Origin: Aquificaceae bacterium
Lineage (GTDB): Bacteria; Aquificota; Aquificia; Aquificales; Aquificaceae
DNA: 5,600 nt
Direction: 5' to 3'
NCBI GenBank assembly: GCA_015490215.1
Contig: WFYH01000143.1
Span: 1-5,600, forward strand
Below the pieces are notes generated by a model that was given only the letters and a program-made list of their open reading frames with translations, was not told the DNA's origin and ran no database searches. Both the position numbers and the translations under genes were made by a program. Shown one piece after another: positions 5,582 to 5,600 of the stretch; the stretch's first letter is position 1, and each line of letters opens with the position of its first letter.

Positions 5582-5600
5582 TAATGGTTGAGAGGGTTAC

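Noticed and set aside
5584..5600. ATG near the right edge as the start of a new gene
   Set aside because: No Shine-Dalgarno precedes it, it would sit at the very start of the predicted transcript, and too few codons are visible to judge.
1..5600. CRISPR array, tRNA or rRNA gene, insertion sequence
   Set aside because: No regularly spaced repeats, cloverleaf-like sequence, rRNA segment or transposase was seen. The tyrosine recombinase lacks flanking att-like repeats or a neighbouring tRNA.

Overview
The window looks like a gene-dense chromosomal segment of a thermophilic Gram-negative bacterium, most likely of the Aquificales/Aquificaceae. The evidence is heavy use of AGG/AGA for Arg and ATA for Ile, Lys/Glu-rich proteins, almost no intergenic DNA, and the combination of an outer-membrane TonB receptor, a periplasmic lytic transglycosylase and a DAP-type lysine pathway gene. 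The lineage is an inference from composition and general protein character; no database search was possible.

Layout, left to right. (1) Bases 2-523 (+): the C-terminal catalytic part of a soluble lytic transglycosylase whose start lies left of the window. (2) Bases 482-2103 (-): a two-gene unit, an Xer-like tyrosine recombinase followed by trmD (tRNA m1G37 methyltransferase), joined by a one-base TAATG stop/start overlap. trmD converges on the transglycosylase and the coding regions overlap by 42 bp. (3) Bases 2104-2278: a 175-bp divergent control region. It holds a probable promoter, a perfect palindrome at the expected transcription start, a possible 27-codon leader ORF, and a hairpin region able to mask the downstream ribosome binding site. 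(4) Bases 2279-4261 (+): a TonB-dependent outer-membrane receptor of the OprC/NosA copper family, carrying both halves of the copper site (CxxxM and HxM). (5) Bases 4258-5499 (-): lysA, diaminopimelate decarboxylase, converging on the receptor with a 4-bp overlap. (6) Bases 5500-5600: the start of another divergent control region. It contains the lysA promoter and RBS, a good outward (+) promoter for a gene beyond the window, and a 9-bp-arm inverted repeat lying across that promoter.

The genes do not form one pathway: cell-wall turnover, tRNA modification, DNA recombination, copper uptake and lysine synthesis are neighbours. The most interesting part is the leader of the copper receptor. A short, proline-rich, Cys-containing ORF with its own Shine-Dalgarno ends in an ATGA overlap with the receptor start. 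Its proline codons are the same bases that could pair with the receptor's Shine-Dalgarno. This is the architecture expected of translation-dependent control, and resembles copper-responsive upstream ORFs known from proteobacteria. It is a prediction from sequence only.
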